A stretch of 5,386 nt of DNA, from contig KL571314.1 in NCBI GenBank assembly GCA_000715855.1, forward strand, positions 815 through 6,200. Reading direction: 5' to 3'. Source of the DNA: Actinoplanes liguriensis (GTDB lineage: Bacteria; Actinomycetota; Actinomycetes; Mycobacteriales; Micromonosporaceae). The notes below the pieces were generated by a model. The model saw nothing but the letters and a program-made list of their open reading frames with translations. It had not been told where the DNA came from and ran no database searches. A program made the position numbers and the translations under genes. Numbering within the stretch: the stretch's first letter is position 1; each line of letters starts with the position of its first letter. Shown here piece by piece: positions 5,035-5,386 of the stretch.

Positions 5035-5386
5035 CCTGGCTCGACCTGCCCGAATCCACGGGATTCGGGATCACCAACCTGCCGTACGGCATCTTCACCG
5101 CCGCGCCCGGCGACCAGCCGCGCACCGGCGTGGCGATCGGCAACCACGTGCTCGACCTGGCCGGGCTGACCGGGGATCCGGTGCACGCGACCGGATCCCT
5201 GAACGCGTTCATGGCGCAAGGGCCCGAGGCGTGGGCCGCGCTACGGGCGATGATCACCGCGTGGCTGACCGATCCGGCCCATCGGGAGCGGGTCACGCCG
5301 CACCTGCTGCCGCGGGACTCGGTGACACTGCGGATGCCGTTCCAGGTCGCCGACTACGTGGACTTCTACAGCTCACGCGACCACGC
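5031..5386 (+). CDS. fahA: Fumarylacetoacetase, N-terminal part (3' end outside window)
   Basis: The first 119 of about 400 residues are present. This is the last enzyme of tyrosine breakdown and hydrolyses fumarylacetoacetate to fumarate and acetoacetate. The N-terminal SH3-like domain covers about residues 10-100 (GFGITNLPYGIF, then VAIGNHVLDLAGL). The hydrolase domain begins with ADYVDFYSSRDHA (107-119), the family signature. By comparison with the mouse enzyme, D111 is the metal ligand matching Asp126 and H118 the catalytic base matching His133. The window ends one residue after that His. The ATG at 5031 overlaps the previous stop (ATGA), and GGAGAG at 5016-5021 lies 9 nt before it, so translation is probably coupled. 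The family is clear despite truncation. Confidence 0.95.
   Translation, partial: MTWLDLPESTGFGITNLPYGIFTAAPGDQPRTGVAIGNHVLDLAGLTGDPVHATGSLNAFMAQGPEAWAALRAMITAWLTDPAHRERVTPHLLPRDSVTLRMPFQVADYVDFYSSRDH

Overview
The window is a stretch of a very GC-rich bacterial chromosome. The strong G/C bias at third codon positions, the GTG starts, the possible leaderless promoters and the protein families all point to an actinomycete. A relative of Actinoplanes or Micromonospora is my best guess, but that is inference from style and not a sequence match. No rRNA, tRNA, CRISPR array, transposase or phage gene is visible.

Left part (1-2002). The 3' end of a von Willebrand factor A (VWA) protein gene runs rightward. 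It meets, tail to tail and with a 38-bp overlap, a leftward ArsR-type winged-helix regulator. A long, nearly perfect hairpin sits just past the VWA stop, inside the 3' coding end of the regulator. The regulator is divergent from a cytoplasmic-looking S41 (tricorn/IRBP-like) peptidase. The short gap between these two holds overlapping inverted repeats and candidate promoters in both directions, so the regulator probably controls itself and the peptidase.

Middle (2003-2244). The non-coding gap between the convergent peptidase and TetR genes carries two tandem copies of a 65-bp element that can fold into a stem-loop. Differences between the copies partly preserve the pairing.

Right part (2245-5386). 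A TetR-family repressor is divergent from a three-gene operon: a homogentisate 1,2-dioxygenase-like gene, an unrecognised 272-residue protein, and the start of fumarylacetoacetase. Both junctions in the operon are ATGA stop/start overlaps. This is the lower half of tyrosine/phenylalanine breakdown: homogentisate is opened to maleylacetoacetate, isomerised to fumarylacetoacetate, then cut to fumarate and acetoacetate. The isomerase step has no recognised gene here, and the unknown middle gene sits where such a gene could be. The TetR-dioxygenase gap holds a perfect 15-bp inverted repeat that looks like a TetR operator. It is followed by a roughly 100-nt leader packed with inverted repeats, some mutually exclusive, the last of which includes the Shine-Dalgarno sequence.

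The most interesting items are the unknown middle gene, the structured leader, the covarying tandem repeats, and the hairpin buried in the convergent overlap.
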